Part shown: piece after piece, positions 6,682-14,114 of the stretch
Layout of the letters: each line of letters begins with the position of its first letter
Position numbering within the stretch: position 1 is the first letter of the stretch
From: a bacterium
GTDB taxonomy: Bacteria; Patescibacteriota; Saccharimonadia; Saccharimonadales; UBA4665
Assembly: GCA_021846765.1 (NCBI GenBank)
Contig: JAJZWH010000020.1
Span: 1 to 14,114 of the forward strand
Direction: 5' to 3'
DNA: 14,114 bases
Notes under the pieces: model-generated
What the model was told of the DNA's origin: nothing
The model's input: the letters and a program-made list of their open reading frames with translations, nothing else
The model's database searches: none
Position numbers and translations under genes: made by a program

Positions 6682-7143
6682 TTAAGCTGATTCTAAAGCT
6701 TCTGGTTTACTTTCTTTTTGTTTTTCGGTGTTGTCTTTCTTTTCTTGAACTGGCTGATTCTCATCTTCGGGTATGCTGTTTACTTCTTGCTTATTAAAAT
6801 CTAGCCCACTGAGTCTAGCTGCTTTCCCAGTACGTTCTCGCATGTAAGTTAAGTAGTTACGTCTTACTTTACTTCTTTTTGTAATCTCAACTTTCATAAC
6901 CAAAGGACTATTAAGTAGAAAACTTTTTTCAACTCCTACTCCACTTGCTATTCTACGAACGGTAATTCTACTCAAATGACTATTCATTCTACCTGTTCTA
7001 ATTACTAGTCCTTGAAATACCTGAACTCTTTCTTTGTTGCCTTCTTTAATTTTTTGATGCACCTTTACAGTATCACCACTTTTAACATCTACAAGGTGCT
7101 TTTTTTTCTGTGACTGGTTTAATGCTTCAATAATCGTTGGCAT
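6682..7143 (-). CDS. rplS: 50S ribosomal protein L19
   Basis: The protein has 153 residues. Residues 1-112 are a standard L19, recognised by VFQGLVIRTGR, the TVRRIASGVGVEKSFLLNSP segment and KVRRNYLTYMRERTGKAARL. L19 sits at the 30S-50S interface of the ribosome. Residues 113-153 form an extra tail of mostly E, K, Q, N and P that typical L19 (about 115 residues) lacks; it is probably disordered. The gene is followed by rnhB, but the usual trmD and rpsP are not upstream. No Shine-Dalgarno is visible. A weak -10-like TATAAC (minus, 7155-7150) ends only 6 nt before the ATG, so its mRNA may also be leaderless (weak). Confidence 0.96.
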   Translation of the reverse strand: MPTIIEALNQSQKKKHLVDVKSGDTVKVHQKIKEGNKERVQVFQGLVIRTGRMNSHLSRITVRRIASGVGVEKSFLLNSPLVMKVEITKRSKVRRNYLTYMRERTGKAARLSGLDFNKQEVNSIPEDENQPVQEKKDNTEKQKESKPEALESA

Positions 7144-7234
7144 ATATCTGTTATAGACTACACTATTCAGTATTTATTGGCAATAAGTTAAATTAATTAA
7201 TATATATCTATAGGCTGAACTAAAAAAAATAAGT

Positions 7235-7240
7235 TATAAT
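7235..7240 (+). promoter_or_regulatory. -10 box of the malic enzyme gene; probably leaderless mRNA
   Basis: A perfect TATAAT lies with only 9 bp between it and the ATG at 7250. Normal start-site spacing puts +1 at about 7246-7248, leaving a leader of 0-4 nt and no room for a ribosome-binding site. No strong -35 box is visible; the stretch upstream is an A-tract. Confidence 0.55.
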
Positions 7241-7249
7241 TTAGATTCT

Positions 7250-8389
7250 ATGGTAGATTATGGAAAACAAGCACTGGATATTCATAAAAAGTTTAAAGGT
7301 AAGATTCACATTAGTCTTAATGACAAAAACATAGACCTCGATAAACTTAAATTATATTACACGCCTGGAGTAGCAGCAGTTAGCTTAGCAATAGCAAAAA
7401 ATGCTCTTACATTAAAAGATTATACTTGGACAAATAACAATGTCGCAGTCATTAGTGACGGTTCGGCAGTATTAGGTTTAGGAAATATTGGACCTAGAGC
7501 TGCCTTACCGGTAATGGAAGGAAAATGTTTTTTATTTAAATATTTTGCAGGCATAAACGCTGTTCCAATAGTCATAGATGCCCATAGTGCTCAGGAAATC
7601 ATAGATTGCGTCAAAGCAATAGCTCCAAGTTTCGGAGGGATTAACTTAGAAGATATAGCCGCTCCTATTTGTTTTGAAGTCGAAGAAAGATTAGCTCAAG
7701 AATTACCAATTCCTATTTTTCATGATGATCAACATGGTACGGCTATAGTTACACTAGCTGGTTTAATTAATGCTACTAAAGTAACTCAGCGTAATCTTGG
7801 ACAAAGTAAAATAGTGTTAGTAGGGGCGGGAGCGGCTGGTATAGCCATAATTAAACTAATTAAAAAATATGCGCCTCAAGCTAATATAATAGCAGTCGAT
7901 TCCAAAGGAATAATTTCTAAAAAACGTCAGGATTTAAATGATAGTAAAAAAAATGTTCTAAAATTAACCAATCATCAGAACCTATCTGGATCACTTAGCG
8001 ATGCCGTACATCAGGCAGATATATTTATTGGAGTTTCTAGTCCTAATATACTTAGCGTAGAGATGGTTAAATCAATGAATACCAAACCAATTATATTTGC
8101 CATGGCCAACCCAGATCCTGAAATTAAACCCAACCTAGCTCAAAAAGCTGGCGCAGCAGTGGTCGCAACCGGACGAAGCGATTACCCAAACCAAGTTAAT
8201 AACGCCTTAGCCTTCCCTGGTATCTTTAAGGGTGCCCTAGATCATCACATTAGACATATTACAGAAGAGCATAAAATAAAAGCCGCAGAAGTAATAGCAA
8301 GTTTAGTTGCAACTCCAACGGCTGACATAATCGTGCCTTCAATTAACGATAAAAGATTAGTAGTATCGATTGCTAAGGTAATAGTTTAA
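7250..8389 (+). CDS. Malic enzyme, NAD(P)-dependent (short form)
   Basis: The protein (379 residues) converts malate to pyruvate and CO2 with reduction of NAD or NADP. Catalytic elements are Y37 in YTPGVAAVS and K92 in PVMEGKCFLFK. The metal-binding acids are E134-D135 in GGINLEDIAAP and D159/D160 in FHDDQHGTA. The nucleotide fold begins with VGAGAAG (191-197), and conserved AMANPDPEI and ALAFPGIFKGALD follow. It is the small bacterial type without the phosphotransacetylase domain of the MaeB group. Cofactor choice cannot be read safely from sequence alone. The start is the first ATG, giving a slightly short N-terminus before the conserved YTPG; the TATAAT 9 bp upstream makes an upstream start impossible if that promoter is used. 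It is divergent from rplS (106 bp) and convergent with pilB (1 bp gap). It could supply pyruvate and reducing power in a reduced metabolism (inference). Confidence 0.95.
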   Translation: MVDYGKQALDIHKKFKGKIHISLNDKNIDLDKLKLYYTPGVAAVSLAIAKNALTLKDYTWTNNNVAVISDGSAVLGLGNIGPRAALPVMEGKCFLFKYFAGINAVPIVIDAHSAQEIIDCVKAIAPSFGGINLEDIAAPICFEVEERLAQELPIPIFHDDQHGTAIVTLAGLINATKVTQRNLGQSKIVLVGAGAAGIAIIKLIKKYAPQANIIAVDSKGIISKKRQDLNDSKKNVLKLTNHQNLSGSLSDAVHQADIFIGVSSPNILSVEMVKSMNTKPIIFAMANPDPEIKPNLAQKAGAAVVATGRSDYPNQVNNALAFPGIFKGALDHHIRHITEEHKIKAAEVIASLVATPTADIIVPSINDKRLVVSIAKVIV

Positions 8390-8390
8390 A

Positions 8391-9998
8391 CTAGCCAACA
8401 ACCCTATATATTTCTTCGATTGAAGTTTGCCCTTGGATAACTTTTAATGCTGCATCTTGAAGCATAGTTAACATACCGTTCTGAATAGCCGCATTTTCAA
8501 TATCTGCCGTAGAAACTACTTTATGATTATCTGTAATAATTTGTTGTACCTGATGACTAATAGTTAGTTGTTCTCGAATTACTAATTGTCCAGAAAAGCC
8601 ATAGGGATTATTTTCACTCTTACCTGGTTTGTATAATTTTAAACCATCAAGATTTGGTCTTTGTATTTCTGGAGGTAGGCTATCAATAATATTTCTTAGA
8701 GTAGTAACTTCTTCATTTGATGGCGAATATTCAATTTTAGTATTGTCATCTAAGCGTCTAACTAATCTTTGGGCCATTATTAGTCTAATAGCAGAAACAA
8801 ATAATGGATTTTGGCCAATAATATCAGCCAATCTAGTTAAAGCAGCAGAGGCGCTACTTGCATGAAAGGTAGTTAGCACCAAATGTCCGGTCAAAGAAGC
8901 TTGAAGTGCAGTACGAGCAGTGTCGTCATCTCTTACTTCTCCTACCATAATAATATCCGGATCAAGTCTTAATATTGCTCTTAATTTATCAGCAAACATT
9001 ACCTCGTTACCTGACTCACTCGTTCTAACTGGAACCTGACTAATACCATGAAATTGGTATTCGACTGGATCTTCTATGGTAATAATTTTTCGTTCTTCAT
9101 TATTTAAACTATTTAATATTGAATACAGAGTGGTTGTTTTACCGGACCCTGTAGGTCCAACAACCATTACTAAACCGCTAGGTTTACTTATAATCTTGTC
9201 GACTTCTGACCTATCTTTAATTGATAACCCTAATCTGTCTAGACTATACCTAGACTCGTCAAGATTAAACAATCTCATAACTACGTCCATACCATTAATA
9301 GTTGGAACTGTTTCTAGTCGAACATTGACATCTACTACTGATTTATCCGCCATTGTTATTTTTTGAGAAATATGCCCTTGTTGAGCCTCATTAACACCAG
9401 TTGAAATATTGCCAGCACTGGCTATTGCAGCTATTAGTACCCTATATTTATCGAAAGATATTCGGGCAATAATATGCAGTACTCCATCTATTCTAAATCT
9501 AATTCGTACATCATCTTCTTCTGTTTCTATGTGAATGTCCGACGAATTAAGTCGATGCGCCTGATAAACTAGATAAGCTAACATATCGTCAGCTTTTACT
9601 TGATTAAGGATTGAAGATATGCTATCTATTAACGATTGATTTTGGGTTTCTTTAATTTCTATATCATGGTAGACAATTTTTTTAGGTGGATCATATAGGT
9701 TAATATAATCATCAAAACCCTTATCTGAAATCAAGACAAAGCTAACTCTTGAGTCATTAAATCTTTGTGTAATAGATTTTAAGGTAGATTGAGGAGTGGT
9801 TGTAGTAATGCCAAATAAAACGTGATATTTATCGGCTTTAAGTGGTACTAAACGTAGAGATTTTATTTCAGATACTGTTAAAATATCTTTATATAAAGTT
9901 TTAGGATTTACTTGAGAAGTATCTACATAATCGAAACCAAGTATACGAGCACGTCGCTGAGTGGATTGTTCTTCGTTTATTCGAGCGTCATCGATCAT
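8391..9998 (-). CDS. pilB: Type IV pilus assembly / type II secretion ATPase (PilB/GspE family)
   Basis: The protein (535 residues) is a hexameric cytoplasmic motor that drives pilus extension. Residues 1-110 form a degenerate MshEN-like N-terminal domain. Residues 120-240 form the N2 domain, with SSDIHIETEEDDVRIRFRIDG. The ATPase core has Walker A GPTGSGKT (281-288), Asp box ITIEDPVEYQ (307-316), Walker B RLDPDIIMVGEVRD (344-357) and His box TGHLVLTTFHA (370-380). The region after MAQRLVRRL (about 416-480), where PilB/GspE proteins usually carry a four-cysteine zinc motif, has no cysteine. The ATG at 9998 has no clear Shine-Dalgarno. No other pilus gene is in the window, so pilin, PilC and prepilin peptidase must be elsewhere. 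Assignment to PilB rather than GspE follows from the organism type. PilT is less likely because of the long N-terminal region. Confidence 0.92.
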   Translation of the reverse strand: MIDDARINEEQSTQRRARILGFDYVDTSQVNPKTLYKDILTVSEIKSLRLVPLKADKYHVLFGITTTTPQSTLKSITQRFNDSRVSFVLISDKGFDDYINLYDPPKKIVYHDIEIKETQNQSLIDSISSILNQVKADDMLAYLVYQAHRLNSSDIHIETEEDDVRIRFRIDGVLHIIARISFDKYRVLIAAIASAGNISTGVNEAQQGHISQKITMADKSVVDVNVRLETVPTINGMDVVMRLFNLDESRYSLDRLGLSIKDRSEVDKIISKPSGLVMVVGPTGSGKTTTLYSILNSLNNEERKIITIEDPVEYQFHGISQVPVRTSESGNEVMFADKLRAILRLDPDIIMVGEVRDDDTARTALQASLTGHLVLTTFHASSASAALTRLADIIGQNPLFVSAIRLIMAQRLVRRLDDNTKIEYSPSNEEVTTLRNIIDSLPPEIQRPNLDGLKLYKPGKSENNPYGFSGQLVIREQLTISHQVQQIITDNHKVVSTADIENAAIQNGMLTMLQDAALKVIQGQTSIEEIYRVVG

Positions 9999-10065
9999 AA
10001 TAAATTTAAATACCTTTGTTTATAGTATAAAGCATGAGCGTCTTAAAGAGCATAGGATAAACTAA

Positions 10066-10569
10066 ATGGATAGAGATCTTTACTTAATTATCGACAATGT
10101 TCGCAGTAGTGAAAACATAGGATCATTACTTAGGACAGCTGATGGGCTAGGTATTAAGGAAGTGTTAATTTGTGGATATTCTCCTTATCCTAAATTGGCT
10201 AATAATGATACTAGATTACCTCATATAATTAATAAAATAGATGCAAAAATTCACAAAACAGCTTTAGGGACTGAAAAAACACAAGTTTGGAATTATTATC
10301 CAACAGTAACTCAAGCAATAAATTACTTAAAACAAAAAGGAATACCCATAATTGGCTTAGAACAGACCAATTTAGCGCTTAAACTAAATGATTATCAGCC
10401 TCCCGATAGACTTGGACTAGTTATTGGTAATGAAATAACCGGAATCGATCAATCTATAGTTAAATTATGCAATGTTGTAGTCGAAATACCTATGATAGGC
10501 AAGAAAGAATCATTTAATGTTTCGATAGCTATGGCCATGGCTATGTTTTATTTTCGATATATGGTATAG
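10066..10569 (+). CDS. SpoU/TrmH family RNA 2'-O-methyltransferase (minimal SPOUT domain)
   Basis: The 167-residue protein is a bare SPOUT methyltransferase that uses S-adenosylmethionine to methylate a ribose in tRNA or rRNA. Motif 1 is DNVRSSENIGSLLRTADGLG (10-29), with N17 and R23. Motif 2 is GLVIGNEITGI (117-127). Motif 3 is IPMIGKKESFNVSIAMAMA (141-159), with S149 and N151. Motifs 2 and 3 form the trefoil-knot cofactor site. It lacks the N-terminal RNA-binding domain of RlmB/TrmH proteins, so the target RNA cannot be named. The conserved HKTALGTEKTQVW segment (63-75) is typical of short SpoU proteins. The start is supported by AGGA 8 nt upstream of the ATG. The next gene follows after 27 bp on the same strand. 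Confidence 0.93.
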   Translation: MDRDLYLIIDNVRSSENIGSLLRTADGLGIKEVLICGYSPYPKLANNDTRLPHIINKIDAKIHKTALGTEKTQVWNYYPTVTQAINYLKQKGIPIIGLEQTNLALKLNDYQPPDRLGLVIGNEITGIDQSIVKLCNVVVEIPMIGKKESFNVSIAMAMAMFYFRYMV

Positions 10570-10596
10570 TTTTTTGTATAAAAACAAAATAAAAAT

Positions 10597-10989
10597 ATGG
10601 TCAGTAAAATAAAACCTTCCTCAAATATTAATGAGCGGAAAATTAAAGCCCAACATCACAAACATTCAAAAAGTTATCTAAAAACATATTGGCCATATAT
10701 ACCGATAGTATCGATTATCAGTTTGGGTGTAATTATTCATATAATCTATCAAAGAAAAACCTTATCTAGTAATGTGAATTTAACTAATTACAGCTTCTTG
10801 AGCATTTTAGAATCTACTCTTGGTTTACTAGCCTTAACTATTTTTCTACTCAGACATGCTTTTGCCTGGCATAAGGTCTTTGTTAAAGGGGAAGAATTTG
10901 CAACCAAACACCCTTACTTAGATATATTATTAGTGACTATTGCTACGATTGGTATATTGTTGAATCATAGTATAGCAACTACCCTATAG
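10597..10989 (+). CDS. Small three-helix membrane protein of unknown function
   Basis: I do not recognise this 130-residue protein as a named family. It starts with a basic, probably cytoplasmic segment rich in Lys and His (1-30, including AQHHKHSKSYLKTYWPY). Three hydrophobic helices follow, at about 33-51, 67-87 and 106-123. Short loops between them include KVFVKGEEFATKHPY (93-107). The HHKH...YLKTYWPYIP opening followed at once by a helix recalls the N-termini of some CPR cell-surface proteins with a CAP (SCP-like) domain. Here no extracellular domain is present, so it may be a shortened relative or something unrelated (inference, weak). It probably shares a transcript with the SpoU gene. 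Its 3' end overlaps the dnaE 3' end by 11 bp. No Shine-Dalgarno precedes the ATG. The intact frame and coherent helix pattern support a real gene. Confidence 0.75.
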   Translation: MVSKIKPSSNINERKIKAQHHKHSKSYLKTYWPYIPIVSIISLGVIIHIIYQRKTLSSNVNLTNYSFLSILESTLGLLALTIFLLRHAFAWHKVFVKGEEFATKHPYLDILLVTIATIGILLNHSIATTL

Positions 10990-13900
10990 CTACATTAGCA
11001 CTGCCTAATAGATTACGTAGGTCAGAAAGACCATCACTTTTAACATTTATGCCTATCGGTAGCTTAATAATCTGTTTACTAGAATCATCACCAACCACCA
11101 ATACTACTTCAGTGTTGCCTAAATTGTTATCGATAGTTTGTTTGATATTTTTCAATAATTGTTCATCGTTAGTGCTTAATAAGCGCACATATAATCTAGG
11201 AACAGATTGTACTTTATTCTCCAAACCTTTTGCTCCTGGTCCAGTTATGGTAGAAATATTTTTTGACTTACGAACTTTAGGTGGTTTCATTTTTTTATTA
11301 AGTGGTTGGTATGCCGTAGCCTGTTCTGCTGTTATCTCTCGTGCATCTTCTGCTATTATTTTAAGCTCGTCAGTGATGTTTTGTTGTTTATCTTTAGAGT
11401 TGATTTTTCCTTTGATTAAAATAACTCGATCTCTTTGCCATATACCTAAAGTTTGCTGAAATATTGATGGAAAAACTACTATTTCTATAGAACCGTTAAA
11501 ATCTTCGACTTGAATAAAAGCCATTTTTTGACCATTTTTGGTAACTATTTCACGAATATTAGTAATAATCCCTCCAATGGTCGTGCTTAGTCCATCCATT
11601 TCTGATGTTAAATCATTAATAGCTACTGTTTGCTCATTTAATATATTGAGATAAATGTCTAATGGATTTTGAGATAAATACAAGCCCAATAATTCTCTTT
11701 CCCATAGTAATTGTTCTTGGGTGATCGGTTTGTTCTTACTAGAGTTTGGTAATTTTAAACTAGTCTTATAGTTCTTGTGTTTATCTGTAAGATCACTAAA
11801 TAAATCTGTTTGGCCTGATATAACTTGTTTTTGACTTTTAGTCGCAAAAGCTAGGAGTAAATCAATGTTATCTATCAAAGTTTGTCTATCGTAAAAGGCA
11901 TCAAAAGCCCCCGCTTTAATTAGGCTTTCTAATGATTTGCGATTTACTGCATGATAATCAACTCTCATTAAATAATCTTCTATACTATTAAAATTACCCC
12001 CACTGGATCTAGATTTTATTATTTCATCAACTGCATTACTACCGACGTTCTTTATGGCATTTAAACCGAATTTTATTTCTGGTTTTTTATCTTTTAAAAT
12101 AACTGCAAATTCGGGAAAAGATTGGTTTATATCTGGAGGTAAGACTGGAATATTCATTTTCTGACATTCATTAATTTCGATCGCCAATCTATCGGTGTCA
12201 TCGTAATCAGAGGTCATTAAAGCAGCCATAAAAGCGGCTGGGTAGTGGGCCTTTAAATAAGCGGTCTGATAAGATATAAGTCCGTAACAAGCAGCATGCG
12301 ACTTATTAAAGCAATAAGCTGCAAAATCCTCTAATTGTTTCCAGAATTTGTCCATTGTAGCTGAATCTATATTAGATACTTTGGCCGCTCCTTCAATCAT
12401 TCTCTGTTTCATTTTACGCATCATGTCAATATTTTTTTTACCTATGGCTTTACGTAATGTGTCAGCTTCTCCTCCAGTAAAACCACAGACTTCAATACTA
12501 ATACGCATCACCTGTTCCTGATAAACTAATACTCCATAGGTGTTTTCCAAAATGCTAGCCATACTTGGATGAGGGTAGACTATTTTTCTTTCACCTTTTT
12601 TGCGTAAAATAAAGTCTTCTATAAATTGCATCGGTCCTGGACGATATAAGGCACCCATAGCTATTAGATCTTCAAAAACTGATGGTTTTAATTGTTTTAA
12701 ATATCTTTGCATACCAGCTGACTCAAACTGAAAAACTCCTATCGTATCACCTCTTTGTAATAATTTATAAGTCTGATCATCTTCCAAAGATATATTATTG
12801 ATATCTAATTCTTGACGATATACTTTTTTTATTATTCTTAGTGAATTCTTAATGATCGTTAGATTACTTAATCCTAGAAAATCCATTTTTAATAAACCCA
12901 ACTCTTCTATTGGCTGCATGGCATATTGTGTAGCTATAACACCTTTTTGAGCCATTTCTAATGGAGCATAGTTAACTATTTGATCTGGGGCAATAACTAC
13001 ACCTGCAGCATGGACGCCATGAGATCGTATCGTTCCTTCAAGTTTGATTGCTAAATCAAAAACACTTTGAGCTTGTTTATTGTTCTCATATTCGTATTTT
13101 AAGTCTGAATCATTACTCAGCGATTCTGCTAGTGGAATATGCCTACCTTGAACAGGCGGGGGAATCATTTTGGCTAAACGATCTGCTTCGGCGTATGGAA
13201 CCTGCATCACTCGTGCTACATCTCGTAAAGCATTTCTCGCGGCCATTGTTCCAAAAGTTACTATATTGGCCACCCGATCTTGTCCGTATTTATTGGCACA
13301 ATAAGCTATTACTTCATTTCTCCTAGAATCCATAATGTCTATATCGATATCCGGCATACTAATACGATCCGGATTTAAAAATCTCTCAAACAATAAATCG
13401 TATTGAAGTGGATCAATAGCTGTTATATCTAATGCATAGGATACAATTGAACCTGCTGCGCTACCTCTACCTGGTCCAAAAACTATGCCTTGAGATTTTC
13501 CCCATTGAATAAAATCGTTAATTATTAAAAAGTATCCCTGAAATCCCATTGTTTTAATAATTTGTAATTCAAATTCTGCACGCTTCAATACATTTATAGG
13601 TAACTTTTTCTTAATATCCTTAGTTGACAATTTTTCTTGATAGGAATTGTCTGTATACCGACCCAATAAGCCTTGAAAAACTTTTTCTTCCAAATATTCT
13701 CCCTCGCTTTGTCCATTAGGAACTGGAAATTTTGGAATTAGTATTTTTCCCAATTCAATATTCACATCACATAATTGGCTAATTTTTTTAGTGTTCAATA
13801 TTACTTCTGGATTAGTTTTCCCCCATCTAGCAATAACTTCCATAGGATCAGATAAATGTAAATCAAAATCTCTTAAACTCATTCTATTTAGGTCACTCAA

Positions 13901-14114
13901 ATAAGATCCAGTCTGAACGCATAATAAAGCTTCGTGAGCTTCCTTATCTTCAGTATTAAGATAGTGTGCATCACAAGTTAATACGCAATTTATGTTATTC
14001 TTTTTTCCTAACTTAAGTAGAGCGGTATTAACTTTTAACTGTTCGCTCCAAGTGCTGGGATGTTTAGGATGACCGTGATCTTGAATTTCTAAATAATATC
14101 GATCTTTAAATAAT
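10979..14114 (-). CDS. dnaE: DNA polymerase III alpha subunit (DnaE), 5' end outside window
   Basis: This is the replicative DNA polymerase subunit. The frame is open from the window edge (14114) to a TAG at 10979, giving 1044 complete codons; by comparison with full DnaE (about 1150-1180) some 110-140 N-terminal residues are missing. The TTG at 13900 is not the true start, because PHP-domain sequence continues upstream (VLTCDAHYLNTEDKEAHEAL). The palm begins at GPGRGSAAGSIVSYALDI. The catalytic aspartates are in PDIDIDI (13354-13334) and MDFLGL (third Asp at 12883-12881). Fingers, a helix-hairpin-helix region (FGLNAIKNVGSNAVDEI, about 12080-12030) and an OB fold (TTIGGIITNIREIV to SIEIVVFPSIF, about 11590-11460) follow in standard order, with the usual C-terminal domain. 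No split, intein or frameshift is seen. It is convergent with the membrane-protein gene. Confidence 0.97.
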   Translation of the reverse strand, partial: LFKDRYYLEIQDHGHPKHPSTWSEQLKVNTALLKLGKKNNINCVLTCDAHYLNTEDKEAHEALLCVQTGSYLSDLNRMSLRDFDLHLSDPMEVIARWGKTNPEVILNTKKISQLCDVNIELGKILIPKFPVPNGQSEGEYLEEKVFQGLLGRYTDNSYQEKLSTKDIKKKLPINVLKRAEFELQIIKTMGFQGYFLIINDFIQWGKSQGIVFGPGRGSAAGSIVSYALDITAIDPLQYDLLFERFLNPDRISMPDIDIDIMDSRRNEVIAYCANKYGQDRVANIVTFGTMAARNALRDVARVMQVPYAEADRLAKMIPPPVQGRHIPLAESLSNDSDLKYEYENNKQAQSVFDLAIKLEGTIRSHGVHAAGVVIAPDQIVNYAPLEMAQKGVIATQYAMQPIEELGLLKMDFLGLSNLTIIKNSLRIIKKVYRQELDINNISLEDDQTYKLLQRGDTIGVFQFESAGMQRYLKQLKPSVFEDLIAMGALYRPGPMQFIEDFILRKKGERKIVYPHPSMASILENTYGVLVYQEQVMRISIEVCGFTGGEADTLRKAIGKKNIDMMRKMKQRMIEGAAKVSNIDSATMDKFWKQLEDFAAYCFNKSHAACYGLISYQTAYLKAHYPAAFMAALMTSDYDDTDRLAIEINECQKMNIPVLPPDINQSFPEFAVILKDKKPEIKFGLNAIKNVGSNAVDEIIKSRSSGGNFNSIEDYLMRVDYHAVNRKSLESLIKAGAFDAFYDRQTLIDNIDLLLAFATKSQKQVISGQTDLFSDLTDKHKNYKTSLKLPNSSKNKPITQEQLLWERELLGLYLSQNPLDIYLNILNEQTVAINDLTSEMDGLSTTIGGIITNIREIVTKNGQKMAFIQVEDFNGSIEIVVFPSIFQQTLGIWQRDRVILIKGKINSKDKQQNITDELKIIAEDAREITAEQATAYQPLNKKMKPPKVRKSKNISTITGPGAKGLENKVQSVPRLYVRLLSTNDEQLLKNIKQTIDNNLGNTEVVLVVGDDSSKQIIKLPIGINVKSDGLSDLRNLLGSANVAIG

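Noticed and set aside
6546..6797. Plus-strand frame of 83 codons across the rnhB/rplS junction
   Set aside because: It overlaps two well-supported minus-strand genes and its product is a low-complexity hydrophobic peptide from antisense AT-rich codons.
10570..10596. Possible terminator (T-run and A-run) after the SpoU gene
   Set aside because: The stem would be only A-T pairs around TTTTTGTATAAAAA, too weak to call, and the next gene follows within 27 bp on the same strand.
11049..11459. Plus-strand frame of 136 codons inside dnaE; similar shadows at 8629-8865, 9076-9366 and 13048-13326
   Set aside because: All lie antisense to strongly conserved parts of DnaE or the PilB-type ATPase and show no recognisable domain.
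13898..13900. TTG as the start of dnaE
   Set aside because: PHP-domain sequence with the conserved TCDAHYL motif continues in frame to the window edge, so the gene begins outside.

Overview
The window is a compact, AT-rich stretch of bacterial chromosome. It carries housekeeping genes in frequently alternating orientation, plus one intact insertion sequence. The most likely source is a Candidate Phyla Radiation (Patescibacteria) bacterium, probably Saccharibacteria-like. This is an inference from the low GC, very short intergenic gaps, short gene versions, weak or absent Shine-Dalgarno sequences, and a lone type IV pilus ATPase beside a small membrane protein. No rRNA or other taxonomic marker is present, so it is not proven. 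The standard genetic code fits every gene. All ten readable stop codons are TAG (6) or TAA (4), and none is TGA.

Layout: (1) 1-607 holds the start of a ClpC-type AAA+ unfoldase gene on the minus strand. It lies behind a sigma70-type promoter overlaid by a perfect CIRCE operator, which sits directly against the nusA stop codon. (2) 608-1899 holds nusA (minus) with its own promoter and a terminator-like hairpin in the leader. (3) 1899-3456 is an intact IS of about 1.52 kb with an IS1202/ISNCY-type DDE transposase. It has doubled internal motifs at its ends and perfect 19-bp target duplications, and it lies between the divergent nusA and aminopeptidase genes. (4) 3539-6094 is an M1 zinc aminopeptidase (plus). 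(5) 6091-7143 is rplS followed by rnhB (minus). (6) 7250-8389 is a short malic enzyme (plus), probably translated from a nearly leaderless mRNA. (7) 8391-9998 is a PilB/GspE-type ATPase (minus). (8) 10066-10989 is a SpoU RNA methyltransferase followed by a small three-helix membrane protein (plus). (9) 10979-14114 is the DNA polymerase III alpha subunit dnaE (minus), with its 5' end outside the window.

The functions are information processing (NusA, L19, RNase HII, DnaE, SpoU methylase), protein quality control and peptide turnover (ClpC, M1 peptidase), central carbon metabolism (malic enzyme) and surface motility or adhesion (PilB). The three convergent gene pairs meet with a 4-bp overlap, a 1-bp gap and an 11-bp overlap, so there is no room for separate terminators. 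The largest gene-free stretch is about 243 bp (1793-2035), which contains the nusA leader and the left IS end. No tRNA, rRNA, CRISPR array or prophage was seen, and I did not find a clearly new multi-gene system. The points most worth checking are the nusA leader hairpin, the CIRCE/promoter overlay on clpC, and the IS with its long duplications.
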